Part shown: piece after piece, positions 43,892 to 52,676 of the stretch | How positions within the stretch are numbered: the first letter of the stretch is position 1 | How the letters are laid out: the number at the start of each line of letters is the position of its first letter | Assembly: GCF_900547735.1 (NCBI RefSeq) | Contig: NZ_URHZ01000003.1 | Coordinates: 62,001-126,000, forward strand | Direction: 5' to 3' | Source of the DNA: an uncultured Clostridium sp. | GTDB taxonomy: Bacteria; Bacillota; Clostridia; Lachnospirales; Lachnospiraceae | Length of the DNA: 64,000 nucleotides | Position numbers and translations under genes: made by a program | The notes under the pieces: model-generated | Database searches by the model: none | Told to the model about the DNA's origin: nothing | The model's input: the letters and a program-made list of their open reading frames with translations, nothing else

Positions 43892-44593
43892 TTATTGCTT
43901 GCTGCTGTATTCTTTTCCGTAATATTTTCCATATTTCCCATAGTAGTAGTAACTGTTTTGTCTAACATCCACCTTATTTAATACTGCGCCTAAGATCCGG
44001 CATCCGCTCTTTTCAAGCTGGCCTTTCACCTTCTGCAAGAGACGATGACTGATCTTGCCGCTCTCAATAACCAGTATTGCGCCGTCACAGTTACGTCCGA
44101 TAATTGCGCCATCAATCAGGTTTCCCATTGGAGGCGTATCAATTATGATATAATCAAAGTTTTCTCTTCCCCATGCGATTAATTTATCAAAAAGCGGTTC
44201 TGCTAACAGCTCTGCCGGATTAGGAGAATAAGGTCCGGAAAAAATCATAGTCAGATTCGGCAGGTTTGTCGTATAAACTACCTCATTCAACTTTTTTTGT
44301 CCGCTAAGATATTGGGACAGGCCATCTACCCTCCGGTCTAACTGATACCGTGTTACAAGAATAGATTTACGGATGTCTGCGTCAATTAAGAGGACCTTTT
44401 TATCCAATTGTGCCAGGGACGCCGCCAAATGAAAGGTTGTCTCACTTTTCCCTTCACTGGGAACAGAACTGGTAAGCATGACAACCTGGATGCCTGTACC
44501 TGAAAACTGGATATTCGTACGAAGTGTTTTCATCGCCTCATTATATTGATAGTCATCTATTGCTGTTCTTTTTAAAAAGACTTCGTTATCCAT
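43892..44593 (-). CDS. cpsD: BY-kinase CpsD-like tyrosine autokinase, locus B
   Basis: 233 aa. Walker A variant SSVPSEGKSETTF, A' VLLIDADIRKS, Walker B YIIIDTPPMGNL and a C-terminal tyrosine cluster SYYYYGKYGKYYGKEY. Its start overlaps the end of wzz by 8 bp. Paralogue of the locus A kinase. Confidence 0.93.
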   Translation of the reverse strand: MDNEVFLKRTAIDDYQYNEAMKTLRTNIQFSGTGIQVVMLTSSVPSEGKSETTFHLAASLAQLDKKVLLIDADIRKSILVTRYQLDRRVDGLSQYLSGQKKLNEVVYTTNLPNLTMIFSGPYSPNPAELLAEPLFDKLIAWGRENFDYIIIDTPPMGNLIDGAIIGRNCDGAILVIESGKISHRLLQKVKGQLEKSGCRILGAVLNKVDVRQNSYYYYGKYGKYYGKEYSSKQ

Positions 44594-45425
44594 TTATCCG
44601 CTCCTCCTCTTTATGTCCCTTTACTTCCTCTTTAAGTCCTTTTTCCAGGGACTTTTCCCATTTCTGTTCTTCCTTTATCGTCTTTTCCTTTTTAGCTTCT
44701 TCCATTGTTTTGTTTTTTTCTTTTTTCTTGCCTTTTTCCCTCTTTTTCGGTATAACAGCCAGTACAGGCATGCTCAGATATCTTTCAACATCCTCTTCGC
44801 TCTTGACAGTATCGTTAAAGACAACACGAACCGCTATCAGTGCACAGATTAAAAACACTGCCAGAATTCCTCCGAGTAGTGCATTTCTCTTTATGCTGGG
44901 ACTGTACGGCTCAGATGCGACCACACCATCTTCAATCATTTTCGGTGGTACCATTTCCATAATTTCTCCAATGTAGTCGGAGGCTGTGTTGGCGATGTCG
45001 TCTACAATCTGTTTGGCCATATAGGGATTCTCATCCCGTACCGTTAAAGATAAAATTCTGGTATTTTGCGGGTTTTCCACAGTCAGCTTTCCGGCCAGTT
45101 CCTTATAAGAATAGTCTAAATTAAGATGATTGATTACCCCCTCCATAACCGGACGGCTGCTGACCAACACCTTATAGTCCTGCGTAAGCTGACTTCCGAT
45201 TTGCAGATCCGCCAGAGAAGTCAGAGTTGTCTCCTTTGATAATATGTATAACTTCGCTTCCGATTTATATTGCGGAGTTATTAAAAATGCGCTGCCGGCG
45301 CCCACAATACCAATCCCCAGAATCAGCGCTACGATAATCAGCCATAATCTTTTTTTCAGTTCAAAAAGCAGTTCGCGCAGATCAATCTCTATCTCTTCCT
45401 TGTCTTCTGTGTACATCTTTTCCAT
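44586..45425 (-). CDS. cpsC: Wzz/CpsC-like chain-length regulator, locus B
   Basis: 279 aa. Two membrane helices (~residues 30-52 and ~180-202), extracellular Wzz loop TPQYKSEAKLYILSKETT, and a long Lys/Glu cytoplasmic tail (~70 residues) without the exact repeats of the locus A protein. Works with the following BY-kinase to set chain length. Confidence 0.88.
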   Translation of the reverse strand: MEKMYTEDKEEIEIDLRELLFELKKRLWLIIVALILGIGIVGAGSAFLITPQYKSEAKLYILSKETTLTSLADLQIGSQLTQDYKVLVSSRPVMEGVINHLNLDYSYKELAGKLTVENPQNTRILSLTVRDENPYMAKQIVDDIANTASDYIGEIMEMVPPKMIEDGVVASEPYSPSIKRNALLGGILAVFLICALIAVRVVFNDTVKSEEDVERYLSMPVLAVIPKKREKGKKKEKNKTMEEAKKEKTIKEEQKWEKSLEKGLKEEVKGHKEEERING

Positions 45426-45491
45426 TTCTAAAGCCCTTTTCTTCCTTAAGTTAATCTTTTCTAATTTAATTTCTTGCTTATTGATTTATCT

Positions 45492-46226
45492 TCAAATTAA
45501 TTCACCGTTCAGAAGTTTTTTAGGTTGATGGTAGGTCAGCCTTTCAAACGTCTCCATTCCGCAGTCCTTTTGCAGCCACTCCACTGCTTTCTTTAATTCC
45601 GGAGGGCGGTAATCCAGACGATGCATGTCCGTTCCCAACAGATGAATCTTACCTTCTTTTACTGCCTTCCTGCACCACAACCGATCGACCGGATGACTAA
45701 GTCCTGTCAGGCTGCTATAATTCATCTGCATATAAGAACCTGCCTGAATCAGTTCTTCAATGCAGCCGGCTTTTCTCAAGCAGGAATATCGTTCAATATG
45801 TGCCAATACCGGAATATATCCGGCCAGAGTAAGATGGCGCACCGCCTTATACACATCTTTATATGAAATAGAAGTGGAAAATTCGATCAGAACATATCTG
45901 GTGTCTCCCAGCGTTAAAGCCCGGCCGGACTGCAGCGCTTCCACTATTTCATCTTGATAAAACAACTCCTCACCGGAATAAATTGTTAAATCTGAGGCAA
46001 TCTCACTCGCCGCTTTTTTCACTTTTTTTAAAGTGTCCAAAATCTGGCTGACGCTCATTTTATTATGTCCTCGGATATAATGCGGCGTAGCAACCACTCC
46101 ACGAACGCCCTGGGCATATGCCTCCTTCAGCAGGTATCTGGTTTCTCCCAGGTACCTGGATCCATCATCTGCTTTGGGGATAATATGGGTATGGATGTCG
46201 ATTATCCCGTTTATTGGCTGTAACAT
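45492..46226 (-). CDS. cpsB: CpsB/YwqE-like PHP tyrosine phosphatase, locus B
   Basis: 244 aa from the ATG at 46226, preceded by GGGAG; the longer open frame upstream would run through the switch leader and is not used. PHP motifs GIIDIHTHIIPKADDG, ATPHYIRGHN, LAHIERY and LGTDMHRL. It is the first gene of operon B and lies only 69 bp from the nearest recombination site. Confidence 0.9.
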   Translation of the reverse strand: MLQPINGIIDIHTHIIPKADDGSRYLGETRYLLKEAYAQGVRGVVATPHYIRGHNKMSVSQILDTLKKVKKAASEIASDLTIYSGEELFYQDEIVEALQSGRALTLGDTRYVLIEFSTSISYKDVYKAVRHLTLAGYIPVLAHIERYSCLRKAGCIEELIQAGSYMQMNYSSLTGLSHPVDRLWCRKAVKEGKIHLLGTDMHRLDYRPPELKKAVEWLQKDCGMETFERLTYHQPKKLLNGELI

Positions 46227-46294
46227 TGATCTACTCCCTACATTAATAGTGTCAGGTGAAATAACATAATATTGGTATGATTTAATGGACAACA

Positions 46295-46312
46295 ACATAA
46301 TATAGATTATGT
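46295..46312 (+). repeat. Recombination site B-L1
   Basis: ACATAAT-ATAG-ATTATGT, outer copy on the operon side, 68 bp before the cpsB start. Confidence 0.8.
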
Positions 46313-46325
46313 TGCAAAAGAAACC

Positions 46326-46343
46326 ACATAATATAGATTATGT
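46326..46343 (+). repeat. Recombination site B-L2
   Basis: Second direct copy, 13 bp to the right of B-L1. Confidence 0.8.
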
Positions 46344-46521
46344 AGTGCGGTTTTTGGATTTTTGACTTTAAAGTAAATAGATATGGGATTTTTTTAGATG
46401 CGGTTAAGAAAAAAGGGGAATTTTGTAAATATGTGATGGTAATAATTGTAAATTATGGATAATTTTTTAAATTATAAATATGCATAAACGAGTTTAAAAT
46501 AAAAAACAACATGCGATAATA

Positions 46522-46550
46522 TTGCATTATCGAAACTTAATTGGTATAAT
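46522..46550 (+). promoter_or_regulatory. Extended -10 promoter inside segment B
   Basis: TTGCAT (46522-46527), 17-bp spacer and extended -10 TGGTATAAT ending at 46550. Counterpart of the element at 24671-24679 in segment A. Confidence 0.45.
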
Positions 46551-46627
46551 ATGGGAATTGAATGGATATTTACAAAGAAGTGATATTTAAATTTTAATAA
46601 ATATTTTAGAAATTTTTAACTTTCCAA

Positions 46628-46656
46628 TAGACGTTTTAGACTTTTAGGTGTATAAT
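46628..46656 (+). promoter_or_regulatory. Main switchable promoter of locus B (facing away)
   Basis: TAGACG (46628-46633, 4 of 6 to consensus), 17-bp spacer, perfect -10 TATAAT (46651-46656), ending 3 bp before the right recombination site. Position relative to the site is the same as in segment A. Inversion would place the start point at the left sites and drive cpsB. Confidence 0.65.
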
Positions 46657-46659
46657 ACG

Positions 46660-46677
46660 ACATAATCTATATTATGT
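46660..46677 (-). repeat. Recombination site B-R (inverted copy)
   Basis: ACATAAT-CTAT-ATTATGT, reverse complement of B-L1 and B-L2, 47 bp from the recombinase stop codon. Confidence 0.8.
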
Positions 46678-46724
46678 TGTAATTAACAAAATTGTTTTAG
46701 TGTTTATTCGTTCTTCCGCATTTC

Positions 46725-47576
46725 TTATAATAATAATTTCATTTTATCGATTTGCCGTCTGTGCTCTTCTCCTGATGATATAATATAAATCCTTGTGGTA
46801 TTTATACTGCTGTGTCCAAGTAAGTCTGCAAGCTTCGAGATGTCTTTTTCCATCTTATAGTAGGTCTTTGCAAAAAGATGGCGGAGGTTGTGGGGAAAGA
46901 CTTTGTTTTCTCTCACCTGGGCTATTTGACACAGGTTTTTCATTTCCCGCCATACGTTGCTTCGGTTGATGGGGTTGCCTTGCTTGGTTATGAATATGGG
47001 GCCTTGGCGGATTTGCTGCTTCTTGATATAACTTAGCAGCATCATTTTTAGTTTGTGTGGAATGAATATCTGCCGGCTTTTACCTTTGCAATTGACTTCG
47101 GCAACTCCGCTTTGTGCGGCTCTGACTGTAATGCATTCCAGTTCGCTGATACGGATGCCGGTGCTGCAGATGGTTTGGATGATTAAGGAGAGACGATCTT
47201 TTTGTAGGTCCTGGGCTGCTTTTATGAGACGATAATACTCTTCTTTTGACAGTTCCTTTTCCTCCGGGCAGTAGACTCGCCGTTGTTGTTTTATTTGTTT
47301 GACTTTGCAGTCGTAGAGGCCGGCGAAGTCAAAGTAGTGGTTGAGGGAGGCCAGCATGGAGTTTATGCTGGCGGTGGCGTATTGTTGTTTTAGTTCCTCT
47401 TTGTAGGTTATGACCAGTTCCTTTGTGATGGGGCGGTCTGCGGTGTAGGTGAGGAATTTTTGGAGGTCGCGGAGGTATTTGGTGATGGTGGTGGGGGATT
47501 TTTCCTCATCTATTAAATAATGATAATAGGTGGTTAATCCGGGAATAGATAACGAATTAGTCTCTGGAAACATCAT
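46725..47576 (-). CDS. Tyrosine recombinase (capsule switch integrase), locus B
   Basis: 283 aa. Active-site residues all present: R142 (STGIRISEL), K164/K166 (CKGKSRQIF), H229 and R232 (PHNLRHLF), H255 (GHSSINTT) and Y264 (TRIYI). The core-binding domain has SINSMLASLNHYFDFAG, nearly the same as in locus A. Long identical stretches such as LIIQTICSTGIRISEL and ISKLADLLGHSSINTTRIYI show recent common origin. Expected to invert segment B. Confidence 0.9.
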   Translation of the reverse strand: MMFPETNSLSIPGLTTYYHYLIDEEKSPTTITKYLRDLQKFLTYTADRPITKELVITYKEELKQQYATASINSMLASLNHYFDFAGLYDCKVKQIKQQRRVYCPEEKELSKEEYYRLIKAAQDLQKDRLSLIIQTICSTGIRISELECITVRAAQSGVAEVNCKGKSRQIFIPHKLKMMLLSYIKKQQIRQGPIFITKQGNPINRSNVWREMKNLCQIAQVRENKVFPHNLRHLFAKTYYKMEKDISKLADLLGHSSINTTRIYIISSGEEHRRQIDKMKLLL

Positions 47577-47718
47577 TTCAGCCCTTTCTTATAAATTACG
47601 AAATATAAATAAATCTTCAGTTAGTTTTGATATAATCTTCTGTTTATTATACACATAAATTTCTGTAAGCACATATTCATTATATTGGTTCAAGAGGTGG
47701 CTCTCGCTCTCGGAACGT

Positions 47719-47760
47719 ATGGCTCTCACAACGGATTGGATGGCTCTCACAACGGATTGG
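47719..47760. repeat. 21-bp tandem repeat, two full copies plus a partial third
   Basis: Units at 47719-47739 and 47740-47760 are identical, beginning ATGGCTCTCACAACGG; a third partial copy starts at 47761. The unit is a whole number of codons. Confidence 0.8.
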
Positions 47761-47911
47761 ATGGCTCTCGCGTGGCAGAATATTCATCCGAAAATAAATC
47801 GGTTTATCCAGGAGGTTAAAGAGGAGTACTGCGATGCATCCGGACTATGACGGGATGACCAGCTTGATGTCCTCTACCTCTGAATTAATCAGTCCAATAA
47901 AAAAGAACGCA

Positions 47912-48048
47912 TCCAAGGTAAGCGATGAATAAGTTCTTACCAAAGTTAGTTGATTTGATAATAGTATTCATTAAAAAAAGTTTTGCTTTCAAAAGGCATC
48001 AAATTCAACTAATATTGGAAAGAACCTATTCATCGCTTACCCTCCAAG
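47912..48048. mobile_element. MITE-like palindromic insertion
   Basis: Terminal inverted repeats GTAAGCGATGAATAAGTTCT (from 47918) and its near-exact complement (48020-48040, one mismatch in 21) enclose an inner imperfect palindrome (around 47946-47959 and 47999-48012). The unit is flanked by the 6-bp direct repeat TCCAAG at 47912-47917 and 48043-48048, as a target-site duplication would be. It is ~125 bp and has no transposase. Confidence 0.55.
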
Positions 48049-48347
48049 TGTTATACCTGTTGACGTTCTACTTTTATTTCGAGAATCAAAAAACCGTGAG
48101 GAATACTGAAAAGGATTATAAACCATGACAAAAAGTATTCAGAAATCTGTCAACTCAATTTCAAGATACAAAAATATGTCATTTAAAGGATCTATTATAT
48201 GTTACACATCACTTGTTGGACTAAATAAAAGAACAAACATCCATTTGTTACCATGCAACAAAAATAAACACTATTAACCTACAAATATAAAGGAATAATC
48301 CTTATAAACCATAAATGAGAGCAGTACTTCGAACGTTATTCCTGAAG

Positions 48348-49469
48348 CTATCGTTTCCCCAAATACCCCATAAAATTCTGTTTATTCTCCAATGGAGTAG
48401 TCGTTGGTCTTCCAAGATCTCCCCTGGCACCGATTGCACACTTTACCTCAATCATTCGCAATTCGTTCCCATTCTTTGCCTTCAGAAGTTCTATATCGAG
48501 AGTATCATAATCTGCAACGCTTACTGCATATGGATAACCGCAGGCTTTTGCAATAGCCGCAAGATCAATTTTCGCCGCTGCAGTAGGCATACCACCAACC
48601 GTTTCATGCGCGCCATTGTTAATGATAATTTGGACCATATTTTCAGGATGATTGGCTCCGAGAACTGCCAGCGCTCCCATATGCATCAAAACAGCGCCGT
48701 CGCCGTCAATACACCAAACTTTTGTATTAGGTTTATTGAGTGCAATGCCAAGAGCAATAGATGAACTATGGCCCATAGACCCAACCGTCAAAAAATCATA
48801 TTTGTGGCTTTGTCCATTCGTTTCACGAATCTCAAATAATTCACGGCTCGCCTTTCCTGTTGTTGAAACGATCGTGTCTTCTCCTGTAATCTGGACAATA
48901 TGTTGAATAATTTGCTCACGTATCATCGTATTTTTATTTTCATATTTCACCGCAGTTTCATAAGACAGCGCACCTTTACAAACTACAAAAGCCACGCTCT
49001 GTCCCTTATCCAGTCCTATTCTGAATTTTTTCATTGCATCACGAAGTTCTTCTTCCGTTGTATTTTTTCCTACAATAAAAGAGTCGATTCCCATATCATC
49101 CAGCAGTTTTATGGTCACCTCGCCTTGATAGATATGTTGCGGTTCATCATGAACCCCAGGTTCTCCGCGCCACCCAATCACAAAAGCAACCGGGATTGCA
49201 TACACTTTATCGTTTAAGAGAGAAGCAGCAGGGTTAATTATATTACCTTCACCGGAATTTTGCATGTAAACTACCGGCACTTTGCCTGTCGCCATGTGAT
49301 AGCCGGCGGCAAGTCCGGTACAGTTGCCCTCATTCGCCGCAATTATGTGGTGTTGCGGATCGATTCCATAGGTATTTACAAGATAATCGCAAAGGGCTTT
49401 TAATTGAGAATCAGGCACACCAGCATAAAAATCAGCGCCAATTATATTTACAAATGATTCAACTTTCAT
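48348..49469 (-). CDS. aepY: Phosphonopyruvate decarboxylase
   Basis: 373 aa ThDP enzyme, close to the usual length. N-terminal pyrimidine-binding part with FYAGVPDSQLKALCDY and the catalytic Glu region AANEGNCTGLAAGYH; C-terminal ThDP motif WCIDGDGAVLMHMGALAVLG ... IINNGAHETVGGMPT. It converts phosphonopyruvate to phosphonoacetaldehyde, pulling the unfavourable PEP mutase step forward. It is the last gene of locus C, next to the reductase and the mutase. Confidence 0.9.
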   Translation of the reverse strand: MKVESFVNIIGADFYAGVPDSQLKALCDYLVNTYGIDPQHHIIAANEGNCTGLAAGYHMATGKVPVVYMQNSGEGNIINPAASLLNDKVYAIPVAFVIGWRGEPGVHDEPQHIYQGEVTIKLLDDMGIDSFIVGKNTTEEELRDAMKKFRIGLDKGQSVAFVVCKGALSYETAVKYENKNTMIREQIIQHIVQITGEDTIVSTTGKASRELFEIRETNGQSHKYDFLTVGSMGHSSSIALGIALNKPNTKVWCIDGDGAVLMHMGALAVLGANHPENMVQIIINNGAHETVGGMPTAAAKIDLAAIAKACGYPYAVSVADYDTLDIELLKAKNGNELRMIEVKCAIGARGDLGRPTTTPLENKQNFMGYLGKR

Positions 49470-49484
49470 CTGTGATACTCCATT

Positions 49485-50609
49485 CTAGTTGATGTTTAAA
49501 ATTAATTTGTATAGATAACGTAACGTTTCTTTATTTAATCTCACCGGATTATTCCTTAATCGTGCCGGATTCACCGATTCTGTAAGCACTTCAAGATCAC
49601 TTACATTTTTCATAATTGGAGCATCCATTCCCAGTTCTGCCAAAATAAACTGGTATCTGGTAAGTGCTTCTTCTATTGAGCCGCAGCCCATAGCACTTGC
49701 AGTTTCAAGAAACAAATCTTCAAGATAATCTTTTCCCCGCGGATCAATACAGTTTTCCATATGTTGCGCCATATAGGGCCATAATGCCGCATTGCACAAT
49801 GCTGCTGCATGTCCATGGGCGATTCCATAAAGGCTTGTAAGTTTATAGCACATCGCATGCCCGGCTGTCGTTTGAGTGATATTGATCGCCTTGCCTGCTA
49901 TATTAGCGGCCTTTAACATTGCCGTGTTGCCAATGGCTTCATTGGCAAGATAAGCGTTTTTATATTTCATAATGAATTGGATTGCTTCACGCGAATACTG
50001 TTTACTTTCTTCGGTTGAATTCACGGACCAGAATGATTCCATTGAATGGCACAATGCATCCAGCATTGTAGATTTTTTTTGGTACAATGGTAATGTTTTT
50101 AAGACAGACGCATCCATCAAAACACAGGACGGAATACAACTTTCGTCCGCAATCGACTGTTTTTCACCATTATAATAAATTACCGCATACCGTGTCGCCT
50201 CACTGCCTGAACCGGCCGTCGTTGGCAGTGCAATCAGATTAACATCATTGGGTGTAATTTTTTGTTCAATGTAATTAACAGATTCATCCATGTTAGAAAA
50301 AAGTTTAATACATTTTGCTACGTCCATTGCACTTCCGCCGCCTGCCGCCATGATGGTATCGCAATTATTCTGACGAAAAATTTTGACCCCTTCTACCACT
50401 GAATCATATGTTGGATTTGGTTTGTAATTACTAAATTTGACAATCTTTACCCCTATCCGTTTTTCAATTGTCTCAAAGCTTTTGCTAATGGCAAGAGAAG
50501 AAAATGATTCCCCACAAACTAAAAGCAACCTTTTTACACCAATCTTTTTGAAATAATAATCCAGTTCAGAATATACGCTGTCTGTCACTAATATTTCCTG
50601 TTTCTTCAT
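49485..50609 (-). CDS. Iron-type alcohol dehydrogenase, likely phosphonoacetaldehyde reductase
   Basis: 374 aa, type III alcohol dehydrogenase. NAD(P) motif GGGSAMDVAKCIK, TTAGSGSEATRYAV, and metal-binding His residues in GHAMCYKLTSLYGIAHGHAAAL. In phosphonate clusters with PepM and Ppd this family (FomC, PhpC) reduces phosphonoacetaldehyde to 2-hydroxyethylphosphonate. No aminotransferase is present in the visible part of the locus, so HEP rather than aminoethylphosphonate is expected. Confidence 0.82.
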   Translation of the reverse strand: MKKQEILVTDSVYSELDYYFKKIGVKRLLLVCGESFSSLAISKSFETIEKRIGVKIVKFSNYKPNPTYDSVVEGVKIFRQNNCDTIMAAGGGSAMDVAKCIKLFSNMDESVNYIEQKITPNDVNLIALPTTAGSGSEATRYAVIYYNGEKQSIADESCIPSCVLMDASVLKTLPLYQKKSTMLDALCHSMESFWSVNSTEESKQYSREAIQFIMKYKNAYLANEAIGNTAMLKAANIAGKAINITQTTAGHAMCYKLTSLYGIAHGHAAALCNAALWPYMAQHMENCIDPRGKDYLEDLFLETASAMGCGSIEEALTRYQFILAELGMDAPIMKNVSDLEVLTESVNPARLRNNPVRLNKETLRYLYKLILNIN

Positions 50610-50621
50610 TGCTTTCCTCCA

Positions 50622-52631
50622 TCAGCTCTCTTCTGGAATCAATGTAATAATATCTTTAATCGACATACATATATCATCGCATTCTTTTGCCCTATGGTTT
50701 TCCAAAATTGTACGCGCCGCTTTCTGCATGGCAGGGAATCCCGTCCGCGTCAACTGATTTGCATAAATGACAACATTCACGCCGCGCGCTTTAAATTCTT
50801 CTTCCGTAACAGTATTAAAAGAGGTCGGAACCACAACTATGGGAACTTCCGGTTCCTGTGCACGGAATTTTTCCACAAACTCGAAAATTTCGTCGGGCTC
50901 CTTTTTACGGCTGTGAATCATAATACCATCTGCCCCCGCTTTCACAAATGCAAATGCACGTGTAAGGGCATCGTTCATCCCGCGCTCCAAAATCAGACTT
51001 TCGATACGCGCCACTATCATAAAATCCTGCGTCTGTTTTGCCTGTTTACCAGCGGCAATTTTTGCGCTGAAATTTTCGATAGAATCTTGTGTCTGTTTCA
51101 CTTCATTACCAAACAGAGAATTTTTCTTCATCCCTGTCTTATCTTCCACGATAATCATGGAAACTCCCATGCGTTCCAGCGTTTTTACAGTATAGACAAA
51201 GTGTTCTGTAAGTCCACCGGTATCGCCGTCAAAAATAATGGGTTTTGTAGTTACTTCCATAATGTCATCAATTGTTCGAAAACGTGAAGTCATATCCACT
51301 AGTTCAATATCCGGTTTTCCTTTTGCGGTTGAGTCACACAGCGAGCTTACCCACATAGCGTCAAACTGATGGGCTTCCCCATTCTGATAAGCAGTTGTTT
51401 TCTCCACAATTAAGCCAGTCAAACCACTATGCGCCTCCATTGCAGTAATTGTGCCTTTCATTGCAATTGCTTTTTTCAGTCTTCCTCTTCGCACATCAGG
51501 CAGTGAGAGTTCCGCTCTCGCTCTATTTTCCAGCGCCTGATATTTTTCATCTGCAGAATAAGGAAACTCTACCAATTTTCCGCCATAAGAGGCCAGAACC
51601 GACACTACTTCATCACGAATTGGTTTTTGAAAACCGGTAACCCAATCATCCCCGTGCACAACGTAAGTTGGCTTATACTTTTCCAGGTTTTCTTTATAGC
51701 TTAATGTTTTCTGTTCCACTACCTGGTATACACCGGAAATATTCTCGAACAGCGCCTGTCGTTCCTCATAAGGTAAAAGGGGAAATCGCTTATAACTGAT
51801 GACAGCCTCATCAGACAGTACGCCGACAATCAGTTTACCCAGTTTTTCAGCTTTTTTTATAATAGAAATATGTCCGCTGTGAATCATATCTGTGGAAAAA
51901 CACATGTATACGGTACGATTTGATATCTCTTTTACCTGTTTCGATACAACAGCCAAATCCTCCGGACTGTCAATCTCACTGCATAACTTATTTTCAACAT
52001 CCAGCGCTTTAATCAAGCACCTTTCCGACACCTCATTAAATGCATTTTCCGCATAGCATTCCACACGGTCACTCTCACAGAACGCTACGATATTAGACAG
52101 CCATACTTTCCAGTCCTGCTTTTCAATTTTATACAGCGGTTGTGCTGCAACTGCTTCATTAAAAAATTCAATGCCAATCTTGGAAATGTACCCGTTATGT
52201 ATAACCGCTTTAAAATCTTTTTCAGGAAGAGGGAGTGTAGAACTAACCGCCATGCAGCTTCCCTCGTGGTTTACTACAAAATCAAGGACTGCACTTTCAA
52301 ATACCAAATCGCCATGCATGAGTAAAATATCATCATCCAAATATTCTCTTGCGCAGTAAATCGAATAGATATAATTAGTTTCTTTATACAGTTCATTCTT
52401 TACAAAAGTATAAGTCAACGGAAGTTCCAGACTTTGGCAATAGTTTACAAGTACACTGTCAAACAGACCCGTAGTTATAACAACCTCTGTGAGACCGGAC
52501 TCAGCTATCATTTTTAGCTGCCGGCTTAAAATAGTATCTTTATTGGAAATCTCCGTCATGCATTTGGGATGCTCAGATGTCAGTACCCCCATACGGCTGC
52601 CCATACCGGAATTTAAAATCAATACCTTCAT
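50622..52631 (-). CDS. pepM: Three-domain NTP-transferase / cytidylyltransferase / PEP phosphomutase fusion
   Basis: 669 aa with three domains. Residues 1-~230 are a MobA/RmlA-like nucleotidyltransferase (LNSGMGSRMGVLTSEHPKCM). Residues ~238-360 are an HxGH-type cytidylyltransferase (YMCFSTDMIHSGHISIIKKA, HSGH at 251-254). Residues ~385-669 are PEP mutase with the diagnostic EDKTGMKKNS at 496-505 and DGDTGG metal region. PepM makes the C-P bond; Fom1 of fosfomycin synthesis is a known cytidylyltransferase-PepM fusion that activates HEP with CTP. The extra N-terminal NTase is unusual. Expected joint output: CMP-activated hydroxyethylphosphonate. Confidence 0.9.
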   Translation of the reverse strand: MKVLILNSGMGSRMGVLTSEHPKCMTEISNKDTILSRQLKMIAESGLTEVVITTGLFDSVLVNYCQSLELPLTYTFVKNELYKETNYIYSIYCAREYLDDDILLMHGDLVFESAVLDFVVNHEGSCMAVSSTLPLPEKDFKAVIHNGYISKIGIEFFNEAVAAQPLYKIEKQDWKVWLSNIVAFCESDRVECYAENAFNEVSERCLIKALDVENKLCSEIDSPEDLAVVSKQVKEISNRTVYMCFSTDMIHSGHISIIKKAEKLGKLIVGVLSDEAVISYKRFPLLPYEERQALFENISGVYQVVEQKTLSYKENLEKYKPTYVVHGDDWVTGFQKPIRDEVVSVLASYGGKLVEFPYSADEKYQALENRARAELSLPDVRRGRLKKAIAMKGTITAMEAHSGLTGLIVEKTTAYQNGEAHQFDAMWVSSLCDSTAKGKPDIELVDMTSRFRTIDDIMEVTTKPIIFDGDTGGLTEHFVYTVKTLERMGVSMIIVEDKTGMKKNSLFGNEVKQTQDSIENFSAKIAAGKQAKQTQDFMIVARIESLILERGMNDALTRAFAFVKAGADGIMIHSRKKEPDEIFEFVEKFRAQEPEVPIVVVPTSFNTVTEEEFKARGVNVVIYANQLTRTGFPAMQKAARTILENHRAKECDDICMSIKDIITLIPEES

Positions 52632-52676
52632 AAAACCACACTCTTTCTATTCAAAATTTAGTATGTCGTCACAATT

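Larger units (their letters stand above)
46295..46677. other. Invertible promoter segment B
   Basis: Bounded on the left by two direct copies of ACATAATATAGATTATGT (46295-46312 and 46326-46343) and on the right by one inverted copy (46660-46677). Arms are identical to those of segment A, but the asymmetric centre is ATAG/CTAT. The inner segment between L2 and R is 316 bp, almost the same as in A (317 bp). Its promoters point rightwards, away from the operon, so this is again the presumed OFF orientation. The recombinase gene ends 47 bp beyond the right site. Confidence 0.8.
46227..46724. other. Non-coding switch region B
   Basis: 498 bp between cpsB and the recombinase stop codon. It holds a lone half site ACATAAT at 46264-46270, the two operon-side sites, an AT-rich promoter segment and the inverted site. 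No gene seen. Confidence 0.7.
47577..48347. other. Boundary between locus C end and recombinase B
   Basis: 771 bp without a convincing gene. It holds a minus-strand TATAAT-like box at 47646-47651 upstream of the recombinase, a 21-bp tandem repeat at 47719-47760, a MITE-like palindrome at 47918-48042 and AT-rich filler. A short open frame after the tandem repeat (product ending INRFIQEVKEEYCDASGL) may be debris of a lost gene. Confidence 0.5.

Noticed and set aside
24903..47576. Prophage or integrative element bounded by the two integrases
   Set aside because: No phage, conjugation or attachment-site genes are present, and each integrase abuts its own inverted sites next to a capsule operon; a promoter-inversion role fits better.
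47925..48128. Small plus-strand protein in the locus B/C boundary
   Set aside because: The frame lies inside the MITE-like palindrome and its flank, and has no ribosome site or coding character.
48290..48315. Short hairpin AAGGA/TCCTT after the last gene of locus C
   Set aside because: A 5-bp stem with a bulge is too weak to support a terminator, although one is expected near here.
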